DNA from: an uncultured Bacilli bacterium
Lineage (GTDB): Bacteria > Bacillota_I > Bacilli_A > RF39 > UBA660
Reading direction: 5' to 3'
Length of the DNA: 64,000 bases
Assembly (NCBI GenBank): GCA_944329375.1
Contig: CALVIB010000003.1
Coordinates: 1 to 64,000 of the forward strand
How positions within the stretch are numbered: the first letter of the stretch is position 1; each line of letters opens with the position of its first letter. Both the position numbers and the translations under genes were made by a program. Shown in pieces: positions 7,709-16,328 of the stretch. Below the pieces are notes generated by a model that did not search any database, was not told the DNA's origin, and saw nothing but the letters and a program-made list of their open reading frames with translations.

Positions 7709-9850
7709 TTATATTCTTAAAGGATTTAAATCAATATCAACATTAATTTTATTTTTATAATGATTTTTAATAAATTCCAAATTATTTAAAATATCCTTAG
7801 TATTTTTAAACTTAATAATAACTTGAACATAATAAATATTATTAACCTTAGGCATATTAGCCGAAGCAGGCCCCAAAATAATATTATTCAAATTACTCTT
7901 TAAATAAGTAACTATTTTAGAAGCTTCATTATAGACCTCATCATAATTTTTACCACTTACCTTAATCAAACAAAGATTATAAAATGGAGGATATTTTAAA
8001 ACCTTTCTTATCTTCATCTCCTCATTATAAAATCCCTCATAATTATTTTCCTTCGCAAACATTATACTATAATGATTTACATTAAAACCTTGAATAATAA
8101 CCTCTCCCGAAAGTTTACCCCTTCCTGCTCTACCAGCAACTTGACTTAAAAGCTCATAAGTTCTCTCACTACTTCTAAAATCAGGAATATTTAGCGTTGC
8201 ATCTCCATTAATTACACAAACTAAAGTAACATTTGGAAAATCTAATCCCTTCGCAATCATCTGAGTTCCAACCAAAACATTATACTTACCATCTTTAAAA
8301 TCAGATAGTATTTTTTTATGTGACCCCTTATTCCTAGTTGTATCCTGATCCATCCGAACAACTCTAACGCCCTCAAATTTTTCTTTGATTAAACTTTCCA
8401 ACCTTTCAGTCCCCATACCTAAAGCATTAATATTTTTACTATGACATATAGGACATTCAGTTAATTTCGGAACCTTATAATCACAGTAATGACATTTCAT
8501 AATATTAGAAGCTTTATGATAAGTTAATGGAATATCACAGTTTGGACACTTATGTGTAAAACCACATTCATGACAAGTAATTACTGTTGAAAATCCTCTT
8601 CTATTAAGTAAAACTAAAACCTGTTCACCTTTAAGTAACCTTTCATTTACCTTATCTTTAAACATTTCAGAAAAAACTCTATTACCTTTTTTAAATTCAT
8701 CTTTCATATCAACTAAATAAACCTTAGGTAAAGTTTTATTAACCCTATTTTTCATATTTAAAAGTTCATATATTCCCATTTTTGCTCTAGTATAACTTTC
8801 AATACTAGGAGTCGCACTACCTAAAATAACTGGAATATCATATCTTTTACCTCTTCTTAAAGCAATATCTATGGCATTATACTTAGGAACATTTTCTTGT
8901 TTATATGTATCAGAATGCTCCTCATCAATAATGATTATTCCTAAATTAGTAAAAGGTGCGAAAATAGCACTCCTAGCTCCTATAACAATAGAAACTTCCT
9001 TCCTTTCAATCTTTCTCCATTCATCATATTTTTCCCCATCACTCAAAGCACTGTGTAAAATAGCAATTAAATTACCAAATTGCTTTTTAAAAATACTTAC
9101 AACTTGAGGAGTTAAACTAATTTCAGGAACAAGTAAAATAGCCTCCTTACCCTGTTTTAAAACCTTTTCAATTAACTTAATATAAACAAGTGTTTTCCCA
9201 CTTCCAGTAACCCCATGTAATAAATAAGGTTTAAACTTATCAAACCTCACACTCTCTAAAACATTTTTCTGTTCGTCTGTTAAAACATAATCTTGCCTTT
9301 CTATTTTTACATCATCTAAAAGCCTATAAACTTCCTTATCAAACTCCTCTAAATAACCGTTTTTAATAAGTGTCTTACAAACCGAAACTGATATTTTATT
9401 AACCTCGCTTTTTAAAGCATCATTATGATTTTTTACATAATCAAAAACCTCTTGTTGCTTAGAAGTAAACTTACCTTCTTTTATAATCCTTAAACACTTA
9501 ACAAATTTCTTATTAATATTTGTTTTTTTTCTTGCCTTCAAAGCACTAGGTAACATTGTCTGATAAGCTTTAGTTAGTGGAGATAATGTTTTCTTACTAA
9601 TATATTTTCCAAGTTCTAACATTTCTTCATTTAAAACAGGCCTATCATCGACTAATTTAATAATATCTTTAACCTCATAATCAAGTTTAACTTCATCATA
9701 TATTTTAACAATAAAGCCTTCAATACTTCGCACTCCAAAAGGTACTAAAACCCTCATACCAACCAAAGCATTCATATCATTAGGTATATGATAAGTAAAT
9801 GTTTTTTCAGTTGTTTTGGAAACAACCTCCACTAATACATCAGCAAGCAA
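7709..9850 (-). CDS. priA: Primosomal replication-restart helicase PriA
   Basis: 3'-5' SF2 helicase that reloads the replisome at stalled forks. The N-terminal DNA-binding domain opens ADVLVEVVSKTTEKTFTY. Walker A is LLHGVTGSGKTLVY near residue 215, the DEEH box is IIIDEEHSDTYKQ, and GSATPSIES follows. Eight zinc-binding cysteines run from CHECGFTHKCPNCD to CPICHSKN, then GTQMIAKGLDFPNV and QVAGRAGRG. The length of 713 aa is normal. The start is a TTG 9 nt after GAGG; no in-frame ATG fits that site. Confidence 0.96.
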   Translation of the reverse strand: MLADVLVEVVSKTTEKTFTYHIPNDMNALVGMRVLVPFGVRSIEGFIVKIYDEVKLDYEVKDIIKLVDDRPVLNEEMLELGKYISKKTLSPLTKAYQTMLPSALKARKKTNINKKFVKCLRIIKEGKFTSKQQEVFDYVKNHNDALKSEVNKISVSVCKTLIKNGYLEEFDKEVYRLLDDVKIERQDYVLTDEQKNVLESVRFDKFKPYLLHGVTGSGKTLVYIKLIEKVLKQGKEAILLVPEISLTPQVVSIFKKQFGNLIAILHSALSDGEKYDEWRKIERKEVSIVIGARSAIFAPFTNLGIIIIDEEHSDTYKQENVPKYNAIDIALRRGKRYDIPVILGSATPSIESYTRAKMGIYELLNMKNRVNKTLPKVYLVDMKDEFKKGNRVFSEMFKDKVNERLLKGEQVLVLLNRRGFSTVITCHECGFTHKCPNCDIPLTYHKASNIMKCHYCDYKVPKLTECPICHSKNINALGMGTERLESLIKEKFEGVRVVRMDQDTTRNKGSHKKILSDFKDGKYNVLVGTQMIAKGLDFPNVTLVCVINGDATLNIPDFRSSERTYELLSQVAGRAGRGKLSGEVIIQGFNVNHYSIMFAKENNYEGFYNEEMKIRKVLKYPPFYNLCLIKVSGKNYDEVYNEASKIVTYLKSNLNNIILGPASANMPKVNNIYYVQVIIKFKNTKDILNNLEFIKNHYKNKINVDIDLNPLRI

Positions 9851-9901
9851 ATAACATCACCTCTTTTCCAAATTATATCATGCGAACGCTTGTTTATCCA
9901 C

Positions 9902-9934
9902 AAAAAAATCACTTAACTTAAAATATGTGATTTT
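9902..9934 (-). terminator. Terminator of the beta-lactamase-fold gene
   Basis: Minus-strand AAAATCAC...GTGATTTTTTT hairpin that overlaps the stop codon region and is followed by a U run before priA. Confidence 0.6.
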
Positions 9935-10917
9935 TCTAAGCAATAATTTTCTTTTTCTTCATGATACATTTTATTAAATTTTATAGATAACTCATGTGTT
10001 TTTAAAAACAAATTTTTCATAGTATCAGAATAACCTAAAGTACTTGTTATAGAAAGTGCGAAAGGATGCTTAGTAAAATTAAGTGAAACATCATTATAAT
10101 ATCCTCCACCCTCAACATATTCTCCATATTTATGAGCAACCTCAATATCCGATACCTTAACATACTCAGAATTATCAGAATTTATCATATCATTAACTAA
10201 CTTCTTCGCATTATCCTTACCAGTTAAATAATATTTATAAACCTCCTTAATGTAACCATTTCCTAAATAAGGAGATAAATTACCAAAATTATCAGTATAA
10301 ATAATATCATAACCTAACTTCTTCCAATACTCTTTAACATTATTTCTACCACCTAATTCATCTAAAAGCATATCATAACCAATATTATCACTATACCTAA
10401 TTGTATATTCTAAAATCTCACTTAATTTATATTTAGTACCAACACTAGATTTTTGAATAATTCCACTACCTCCACGTTTGTTTCTTTCCAAATAAGTAAG
10501 TTCTTTATTTAAATCGATTTTACCCTCATCAGCTTGTTTATAAGCATATAAAACAGCAGGAAGTTTAGTTACACTAGCTGCATAACTATTTACATTTTCG
10601 TCTTTTCCAAAACTATAATCATTTTCTAAATCAGTATACATAAAATTAGCACTAACACCATTATATAAATTAATAATCTCATTCTTTTTATTAATTAAAT
10701 CTTCACTAAAATTTTCTTCTTTAAAACTATTATTCATACACTTTTTATAATCATCAGTACTTTTAATAATATCATTCATCATCAAGCCAAAATTTTTACC
10801 AATCTTATTACTAAATTTACCATCAGAAAAATAAATATCATATGCCAAAAAACCAATAACTAAAATAATGATTAATAAAACAAACAATCTTATTTTCTTA
10901 CCTTTCCTTTTTGTCAT
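9913..10917 (-). CDS. Membrane-anchored serine hydrolase, class A beta-lactamase fold
   Basis: About 334 aa with a basic N-terminus and one membrane segment (about 10-28), then an external domain with the penicillin-recognising triad: SxxK as SVTK, SDN in RYSDNIGYDMLL, and a K-[TS]-G-like HKYGEY near residue 275. No obvious Glu166-type ExxLN motif is seen, so hydrolysis of beta-lactams is doubtful and a cell-wall role is as likely. TTG and GTG codons upstream are poor starts; the ATG at 10917 follows GGTGAG. It stands alone between priA and tig. Confidence 0.75.
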   Translation of the reverse strand: MTKRKGKKIRLFVLLIIILVIGFLAYDIYFSDGKFSNKIGKNFGLMMNDIIKSTDDYKKCMNNSFKEENFSEDLINKKNEIINLYNGVSANFMYTDLENDYSFGKDENVNSYAASVTKLPAVLYAYKQADEGKIDLNKELTYLERNKRGGSGIIQKSSVGTKYKLSEILEYTIRYSDNIGYDMLLDELGGRNNVKEYWKKLGYDIIYTDNFGNLSPYLGNGYIKEVYKYYLTGKDNAKKLVNDMINSDNSEYVKVSDIEVAHKYGEYVEGGGYYNDVSLNFTKHPFALSITSTLGYSDTMKNLFLKTHELSIKFNKMYHEEKENYCLEKSHILS

Positions 10918-11059
10918 ACATCTCACCATAATCAATTATACATTTAAAACAAAAATAAATATAGATATTTCAAACACATTTCACAAATAATCTAGTATAT
11001 TTTAACACATTAAATTCTACCTTAAAATTAAATAAAATTATTTTCTTCCACATTTATCA

Positions 11060-11089
11060 AAAAAAGAAGTCCTATTTCTTTAGAACTTC
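11060..11089 (-). terminator. Terminator of tig
   Basis: Minus-strand GAAGTTCTA...TAGGACTTC stem with one mismatch, directly followed by seven U; it includes the last codons of tig. Confidence 0.65.
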
Positions 11090-12325
11090 CATAGCCTTAC
11101 GCATTTTCATATCATATTTAACAATATCAAGCCCACCAAATGCACTTAAGAATTCGTCTTCCTTCATTTGATATTTTTCAGCTAATTTTTTAGCTTCTTC
11201 TTTAGCAGCTTTATCATCAATTTCAATTTTCTCTTCTTTAGCAATCTCCTCAAGCATTAATCTATAAGTAATTCTCTTAACTGCTTCTGGTCTCATTTGG
11301 TCTCTCAAAGCCATTTCATCAGAATTAGTAAATTGATAGAATTGTTCAATTGTAATTCCTTGCATTTTCAAATGTTCTGAATATTGTTGAATCATTCTGT
11401 CTAATTCTTCATTAATCATAGCTTCAGGAATATCAACTTCAACATTTTTAGCTGCTGCTTCTAATAAATCATCTAAATATTTATTTTCAGCTTCCATTTC
11501 TTTACGAGCTAAAATATTTTCAGAAACTTGTGCTTCTAATTCTTCTTTAGTATTAATTCCTTCCATACCTAAATCAGCAAAGAAATCCTTATCTAATTCT
11601 GGAACTTTAACTTCTTTAACTTCATGAACTTTAACTTTAAAAGTTGCATTTTTTCCTTTTAAATCTTCTGCATGATAATCAGCAGGGAATGTAACCTTAA
11701 CATCTTTTTCATCTCCAGATTTAAGTCCAACTAACTGTTCTTCAAACCCAGGAATAAAAGTTCCACTACCTATTTTTAAAGAATAATTTTCAGATTTTCC
11801 GCCATCAAAAGCTTTACCATCTACAAATCCTTCAAAATCAATAACAGCTATATCACCTGAAGCAATAGCACCTTCTTTAATAACATCTTCAGCATATCTT
11901 TCTCTCATATGATTAATAGCATCTTCAATTTCTTCAGCTTCAGCTTTAATCTCATCTTTCTTAATACCTAAACCTTTATATTTACCAAGTTTAACTAAAG
12001 GTCTAAGTGTTAAAGTAAATAAGAAAGTAATCTTATCATCATTAACATCTTTCAAAGCAATTTCAGGTCTAGCTACTAATTCTTTAACATCATCTGCATA
12101 ATCTTTTAATAATTTTTGATATGCCATATCTGCTGCCTCATCAGCTGCATCCATATATAAAGATTGTTTACCATATTTCTTAATAAACACCTCTTTTGGT
12201 GCTTTACCAGGTCTAAAACCATCAATCTTCGCATTTTTATTAGCTTTCTTAAAAGCCTTATCTAATGCACCTTCCCATTCTTTTCCTTCAATTATAATTT
12301 CAATTTCTTTCTCACTTTTTGCCAT
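11072..12325 (-). CDS. tig: Trigger factor, ribosome-bound chaperone and prolyl isomerase
   Basis: Binds at the ribosome exit tunnel and shields nascent chains. The ribosome-binding signature is GFRPGKAPKEVF near residue 37. The FKBP-type PPIase domain (about 150-240) begins SGDIAVIDFEGFVDGKAF and includes GSGTFIPGFEEQLVGL. The C-terminal cradle is helical and acidic/lysine-rich. Length 417 aa, slightly shorter than average. Lys/Glu-rich composition is typical of this genome. It ends 14 nt after mraY's ribosome site region in the same direction. Confidence 0.95.
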   Translation of the reverse strand: MAKSEKEIEIIIEGKEWEGALDKAFKKANKNAKIDGFRPGKAPKEVFIKKYGKQSLYMDAADEAADMAYQKLLKDYADDVKELVARPEIALKDVNDDKITFLFTLTLRPLVKLGKYKGLGIKKDEIKAEAEEIEDAINHMRERYAEDVIKEGAIASGDIAVIDFEGFVDGKAFDGGKSENYSLKIGSGTFIPGFEEQLVGLKSGDEKDVKVTFPADYHAEDLKGKNATFKVKVHEVKEVKVPELDKDFFADLGMEGINTKEELEAQVSENILARKEMEAENKYLDDLLEAAAKNVEVDIPEAMINEELDRMIQQYSEHLKMQGITIEQFYQFTNSDEMALRDQMRPEAVKRITYRLMLEEIAKEEKIEIDDKAAKEEAKKLAEKYQMKEDEFLSAFGGLDIVKYDMKMRKAMEVLKK

Positions 12326-12339
12326 TTTCTAATTCCTCC

Positions 12340-13332
12340 TTATATCCACACACCAAAGCCAATTGCTGCCATACTAAGTAATAATCCAACTGACCAAAAC
12401 AATCTAACAACATCAGTTTCACTCCATCCAAGTTTTTCAAAATGATGATGAAGTGGTGCCATCAATAAGACTTTAGTATGAAATTTACTTATTGCAATCC
12501 ACTGAATAATAACACTAAGAGTTTCGACAACAAAAACTCCAGCAACAATAATTAATGTAATTTCGTGATTAGTAATAATTGCTACACTAGCAAGTGCAGC
12601 CCCTAAAGATAAAGAACCTGTATCACCCATAAATATTTTAGCAGGATAACAATTGTAAAATAAAAATCCAATTAATGACCCAACTAAAACAAAACAAAAT
12701 ATTGCAATTGCCTCATTACCAGATGCCCAGTCCGCACCCCAAGTAATAATACCAAAAGCAAAAAATGCAATTGCTGAAAGACCACCAGCAAGTCCATCCA
12801 AACCATCAGTAATATTCACAGCATTACTACTACCAACTAAAACAAATAGTAAAAACATTCCATAAAGCCATCCCAAATCAAGCTTTATTCCTAAAGTATG
12901 AATATCGACAATCGGTTCATTACCACTGCTTAAAAACATATAGAAAAATACAAGTGCGACAATTATCTGTAAAACAAGCTTCCAAAATATACTAAGCCCA
13001 TCATTATTATGTTTTTTAATAATTAAATAATCATCAACATATCCAAATATCGCATAAGCAATAAAAACGAATAAAACAATAAATAAATTGGTGGAAAACT
13101 CAACTTTTCCCGTAAGCACCAGGGCTATCATTATCAAAACTGTTGGAATAATAAAAATTATACCACCAGTTGTCGGTGTTCCATTTTTCTTCTTATGTCT
13201 TTCCCCAAGTGTATTACTAACTTGCTGTCTAATATGTTTTTTCTTCAGCCATTTAATAGCAAAATAGCCAAAAATAACTGAGACTGAGAAACCTAACATA
13301 ATTGACAGTACAGCTTTGGCTAATACTAACAT
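12340..13332 (-). CDS. mraY: Phospho-MurNAc-pentapeptide transferase
   Basis: Makes lipid I from UDP-MurNAc-pentapeptide and undecaprenyl phosphate at the inner membrane. It shows about ten membrane segments, the Asp-rich loop YVDDYLII, the NITDGLDGLAGG motif, FMGDTGSLSLG, and the HHHFE motif near the C-terminus (APLHHHFEKLGWSE). Length 330 aa. In most bacteria mraY is in the division/cell-wall cluster; here it stands alone beside tig. It shows that this organism makes peptidoglycan. Confidence 0.95.
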   Translation of the reverse strand: MLVLAKAVLSIMLGFSVSVIFGYFAIKWLKKKHIRQQVSNTLGERHKKKNGTPTTGGIIFIIPTVLIMIALVLTGKVEFSTNLFIVLFVFIAYAIFGYVDDYLIIKKHNNDGLSIFWKLVLQIIVALVFFYMFLSSGNEPIVDIHTLGIKLDLGWLYGMFLLFVLVGSSNAVNITDGLDGLAGGLSAIAFFAFGIITWGADWASGNEAIAIFCFVLVGSLIGFLFYNCYPAKIFMGDTGSLSLGAALASVAIITNHEITLIIVAGVFVVETLSVIIQWIAISKFHTKVLLMAPLHHHFEKLGWSETDVVRLFWSVGLLLSMAAIGFGVWI

Positions 13333-13354
13333 ATCCTCATCTCCAAGTAGTACA

Positions 13355-13363
13355 ATTATACCA
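13355..13363 (-). promoter_or_regulatory. Extended -10 promoter of mraY
   Basis: Minus-strand TGGTATAAT, with a weak TGTACA-like -35 about 18 nt upstream; it lies between the HAD gene stop and mraY. Confidence 0.5.
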
Positions 13364-13390
13364 TTTTTTACTATATTTTGTACATATTAT

Positions 13391-13882
13391 TTAAAACATT
13401 TCTATAAGTTCATCTAAATGACATATTACAGGAAAACCTTTTCCATCCATATCTAAATCAAACCTAACGCCTATTCCACCATCTGAAGCCCATTCACGCA
13501 AATTCTCTGGATAATCATCCACTAAAATAGCCCCTTTAACCTTAACCATCATACTCTTAGATAAATTTTTAGGCACAGGAATAATAGTAATATCTTTAAT
13601 CTTATCCTTAATTAATTTAACCTTATATTCAGCTTCTTCCAAAGAAACAACATGAGTTAAAATAAATACATTAAACTTATTACTATCGATAATTTTTCTA
13701 ATACATTCAAAAGCGTTATTAATTTCAGAAGATTTTTCTAATACATCACACCAATCTAAATTCTTAAAAAATTGATAATAACTCTCATAATCTTTAGTAA
13801 TATTTTCTTCCTCTGCTATTTTATAAGATACTTCAATAGAATTATAAATAACTCCATCAAAATCAATATATAAATCCTTCAT
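13391..13882 (-). CDS. HAD-like protein, 5'-nucleotidase/Cof type
   Basis: 163 aa beginning MKDLYIDFDGVIYNS, with DxDG as the HAD nucleophile motif. A possible second motif is ILTHV near residue 95, a basic residue lies in KGAILVDDYPENL, and the acidic loop is VDDYPEN. The architecture resembles small 5'-nucleotidase-like HAD proteins, but the substrate cannot be told. It follows a strong ribosome site (AAAGGGGTG) and sits between the rplT terminator and mraY. Confidence 0.65.
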   Translation of the reverse strand: MKDLYIDFDGVIYNSIEVSYKIAEEENITKDYESYYQFFKNLDWCDVLEKSSEINNAFECIRKIIDSNKFNVFILTHVVSLEEAEYKVKLIKDKIKDITIIPVPKNLSKSMMVKVKGAILVDDYPENLREWASDGGIGVRFDLDMDGKGFPVICHLDELIEMF

Positions 13883-13896
13883 AAAACACCCCTTTA

Positions 13897-13919
13897 AGAA
13901 AAAAAGGGACTAATCCCTT
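13897..13919 (-). terminator. Terminator of infC-rpmI-rplT operon
   Basis: Minus-strand AAGGGA-TTAG-TCCCTT followed by a U run; the stem begins at the rplT stop codon. Confidence 0.75.
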
Positions 13920-14448
13920 ATTTTAAAGCTTCTAATAATTCTGCTTTTTTCATACTTGAGTAACCTTCAATATTCTTTTCTTTAGCTAATTTTTTAAGTT
14001 CAGCCACAGTTAGCTTACTTAAATCTGTATCTTTTGCTTCTTTCTTATCTTCTTTTTTAGCCTCTACTTTAACAGCTTTTGGAGTATATTCCTTACCCTC
14101 TAAAGCAGCTTTAGCTACCTTAACAAGTTCTGCGAATGCTTTTGAATCATCAATAGCTATTTCAGAAAGCATCTTTCTATTAATTTCAACATTAGCTTTG
14201 TTTAATCCATCAATAAATTTAGAATAACTAATTTCATTTAATCTACAAGCTGCATTAATTCTTGTAATCCATAATTTTCTAAAATCTCTTTTTCTATTTC
14301 TTCTATCTCTATAAGCATAAGCTCCTGAATGCATTACTTGCTCTTTAGCTGTTTTATATAATCTGTGCTTACTACCGAAATAACCTTTAGCTTGTTTTAA
14401 AGCTTTTTTACGGCGAGCACGATGAATAGTTCCACCTTTAACTCTCAT
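13918..14448 (-). CDS. rplT: Ribosomal protein bL20 with extra C-terminal SAP/Rho-N-like domain
   Basis: Early assembly protein of the 50S subunit and repressor of its own operon. Residues 1 to about 118 are a normal bL20 ([40 protein letters not shown]). The usual protein stops there, but this one continues through a Lys/Glu-rich linker into about 35 residues ([19 protein letters not shown], then [10 protein letters not shown]) that look like the small helix-extended-helix domains of Rho-N/SAP type, which bind nucleic acids. The total is 176 aa. The extension is in frame and continuous, so it is a real fusion. Confidence 0.93.
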   Translation of the reverse strand: MRVKGGTIHRARRKKALKQAKGYFGSKHRLYKTAKEQVMHSGAYAYRDRRNRKRDFRKLWITRINAACRLNEISYSKFIDGLNKANVEINRKMLSEIAIDDSKAFAELVKVAKAALEGKEYTPKAVKVEAKKEDKKEAKDTDLSKLTVAELKKLAKEKNIEGYSSMKKAELLEALK

Positions 14449-14466
14449 TTAAATTCCTCCTTCTGA

Positions 14467-14673
14467 TTACTTATTAATTAAATCTTTTAATCTCTTAACA
14501 TCAGATGAACTCATTTCTGATTCATGATGTCTTCTTCTTCTTGATTGATTACTCTTATGAGTTAGCTTATGGTTTTTCATAGCTGGTTGAAATTTAATTG
14601 AACCACTTTTTCTAACCTTTAAAACCTTAGATAACCCTTTATGTGATTTTGCCTTAATCTTAGCCACAAACAT
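14467..14673 (-). CDS. rpmI: Ribosomal protein bL35
   Basis: Small basic 50S protein. It has the diagnostic KAKSHKGLSKVLKVRKSG opening, the Arg/His-rich centre SRRRRHH and the LKDLINK tail. It begins MFVAKIK, a few residues longer than the shortest homologues. It lies between infC and rplT in the classical gene order. Confidence 0.95.
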   Translation of the reverse strand: MFVAKIKAKSHKGLSKVLKVRKSGSIKFQPAMKNHKLTHKSNQSRRRRHHESEMSSSDVKRLKDLINK

Positions 14674-14678
14674 TCCTC

Positions 14679-15206
14679 CTATTTTTCTTTGTTTGGCGCA
14701 AGTATCATTGCCATAATACGACCATCTATTTTAGGTGCTTGCTCAATAACAGCAATATCTTTAACTGCATCCGCAAAGCGCATTAAAACATCTTTACCTA
14801 AATAGCTATGTGTAATCTCACGACCTTTAAAACGAATACTTACCTTAACCTTATGACCTTTTTGTAAATACTTACTAGCATTATTTAATTTAGTATTAAA
14901 ATCGTGAACATCAATTGTTACAGAAAGTTTATACTCTTTCATATCTAAATTAGCTTCTCTTTGTTTTTTCATATTCTCTTTCTGTTTTTTCTTATTCTCA
15001 TACTTATAACGATTATAATCCATAATCTTACAAACAGGTGGTTTTCCACCAGGATTCATAAGTACTAAATCAAAACCCGCATAATCAGCTAAAGTAAGTG
15101 CATCTTTAATAGATTTAACACCTAATTGTTCTCCATTTGGACCAATTACCATAACTTCCTTTGCTCGTATTTGTTCATTGATATACAAATCTTTTTCTCT
15201 TGCGAT
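14679..15206 (-). CDS. infC: Translation initiation factor IF-3, likely AUC start
   Basis: Binds the 30S subunit, checks initiator tRNA pairing and prevents early 50S joining. The family N-terminus KDLYINEQIRAKEV is followed by GVKSIKDAL, the linker (KQKENMKKQREAN) and the C-domain (RFKGREITHSYLGKDVL). The site GGAGG is followed after 8 nt by ATC, then GCAAGAGAAAAAGAT. Starting there gives 175 aa, the normal size. ATG codons further upstream would add an implausible hydrophobic segment read from the attenuator. A rare AUU/AUC/AUA start is a known infC feature used for IF-3 autoregulation. Confidence 0.9.
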   Translation of the reverse strand: MAREKDLYINEQIRAKEVMVIGPNGEQLGVKSIKDALTLADYAGFDLVLMNPGGKPPVCKIMDYNRYKYENKKKQKENMKKQREANLDMKEYKLSVTIDVHDFNTKLNNASKYLQKGHKVKVSIRFKGREITHSYLGKDVLMRFADAVKDIAVIEQAPKIDGRIMAMILAPNKEK

Positions 15207-15352
15207 ACCAGACACCTCCAATAAAAAAGTGAATACAAAGTATCCACTAATGCACAAATAAAATAAGTAAAAAACTTTTTTGGCATTAAACCCATCGCTT
15301 ATAAGCAATCAGGTGAGAAGTGGATACTTCTTCTTTCCTTTTTCAAATTACA
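15207..15352 (-). promoter_or_regulatory. Attenuator leader of infC operon (L20-leader type)
   Basis: The untranslated leader holds mutually exclusive structures. An upstream arm (AAGTATCCACT, complement of 15319..15329) pairs perfectly over 11 bp with AGTGGATACTT (15238..15248). That same downstream arm can instead pair with GTATTCACT (15228..15236) to make a 9-bp terminator followed by a U run at 15222-15227. This is the layout of the Bacillota L20 leader, where excess L20 favours termination. The pairing is seen; control by L20 is inferred from the operon and family. Confidence 0.8.
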
Positions 15353-15358
15353 CAAACG

Positions 15359-15387
15359 ATTATACATATAAATCATATGCTTGTCAA
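15359..15387 (-). promoter_or_regulatory. Consensus sigma-A promoter of infC operon
   Basis: Minus-strand TTGACA (15382..15387), 17-nt spacer, TATAAT (15359..15364): perfect consensus. It is among the strongest promoters in the window and lies just after the rbfA stop. Confidence 0.9.
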
Positions 15388-15406
15388 GTTTTTATATACC
15401 TTTTTT

Positions 15407-15754
15407 TCACATTTCTTCTTCATGTAATTTATCAATTATATTTTCTATTTTCTCAGCTTGTTTAATTGATTCATCATAGACAAACTCAAGTTCAGGAATT
15501 TGTCTAATATCAACTCTATCTCGAAGCTCATGGCGAATAAACCCACTAGCTTCTTTCAAAGCTTTAGTAGTTACACTAATTTTACTTTCATCTAAAACCG
15601 TAAAATAAACTTTAGCATAACTTAAATCATTACTAACCCTAACATCAGTAATTGTCACAAAATTAATATCACTATTTTTTACCTCAGTTGCAATAATATA
15701 ACTAATTTGTTCAATTAAAGCATCCGAAATCCTTTCAGTTTTAATATTACTCAT
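15407..15754 (-). CDS. rbfA: Ribosome-binding factor A
   Basis: KH-fold protein needed for 16S rRNA 5'-end maturation and cold adaptation. It opens SNIKTERISDALIEQIS, contains the VTITDVRVSNDLSYAKVYF beta strand region and ends with the IRQIPELEFVYDESI block. Length 115 aa. It is last in the rimP-nusA-rnpM-infB operon, separated from infB by two orphan genes. Confidence 0.93.
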   Translation of the reverse strand: MSNIKTERISDALIEQISYIIATEVKNSDINFVTITDVRVSNDLSYAKVYFTVLDESKISVTTKALKEASGFIRHELRDRVDIRQIPELEFVYDESIKQAEKIENIIDKLHEEEM

Positions 15755-15796
15755 AGTATCATCCTTTCAAATTATAAAAACAAAACTTGAAATAAA

Positions 15797-16036
15797 CTAG
15801 TTTCTTTTAAGCTGTCTTCCAAAATCTTGCCCTTTATAATATTCTAATGGTTTAGCGCCAACTTCGTCAATTAATTCATATAAAGGCTCAACATATATTT
15901 TAGAAATTTTTTTATAAAATTTATATTCGTATTTATCAACATTTAAACAAACGACATACAAAGATAATGTATAATTGCCATTTATTAAACTTTCATCTAA
16001 TTCATAAGCCATACCAACTTTATTTCTAAAAAACAT
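15797..16036 (-). CDS. Small orphan protein, paralogue of upstream gene
   Basis: 79 aa of unknown function. It shares with its upstream neighbour an order of features: a VGMAYE box near the start, a beta-rich Tyr/Lys middle (EYKFYKK), and a C-terminal segment LIDEVGAKPLEYY that matches LIEMGAVPVGKW in the neighbour. Fixed position between infB and rbfA, where other Bacillota carry ylxP, suggests co-expression with translation factors. It does not resemble YlxP (DUF503). Confidence 0.7.
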   Translation of the reverse strand: MFFRNKVGMAYELDESLINGNYTLSLYVVCLNVDKYEYKFYKKISKIYVEPLYELIDEVGAKPLEYYKGQDFGRQLKRN

Positions 16037-16040
16037 GTCA

Positions 16041-16328
16041 TCATCCTTTCTTTAATGTTTTTACCTTATTACATTTTTCTAACCATTTTCCAACTGGCAC
16101 TGCACCCATTTCTATAAGATTATCTACTACATCTTCATAAGTATAAGTATCACACTTATATTTTCTATACTTAATAAACTTAAATTCATTGCCATTAAGA
16201 ATTACTATATAAGTTTGTATAGCTCTTTTCAAATTACCATATTTACCTTTATGCTTAATATTAATTTCTTCATAAGCAAAACCAACCATACAATTAAAAT
16301 ATTTATTTAATTTATATTCTTCAAACAT
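16041..16328 (-). CDS. Small orphan protein, paralogue of downstream gene
   Basis: 95 aa, unknown. It starts directly after the infB stop codon with no gap, so it must be translationally coupled to IF2. It shares VGFAYEE, a Tyr/Lys-rich middle and a C-terminal LIEMGAVPVG box with the next gene. It has no membrane segment or cysteine pair, and looks like a small soluble domain duplicated in tandem. Confidence 0.7.
   Translation of the reverse strand: MFEEYKLNKYFNCMVGFAYEEINIKHKGKYGNLKRAIQTYIVILNGNEFKFIKYRKYKCDTYTYEDVVDNLIEMGAVPVGKWLEKCNKVKTLKKG

Noticed and set aside
9913-10917. Calling the gene a beta-lactamase resistance determinant
   Set aside because: SxxK and SDN are present, but no Glu166-type motif is seen and the KTG-equivalent is KYG.
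15207-15308. Longer infC reading frame with a hydrophobic N-terminus
   Set aside because: It runs through the attenuator and terminator; family alignment begins at KDLYINEQIR.
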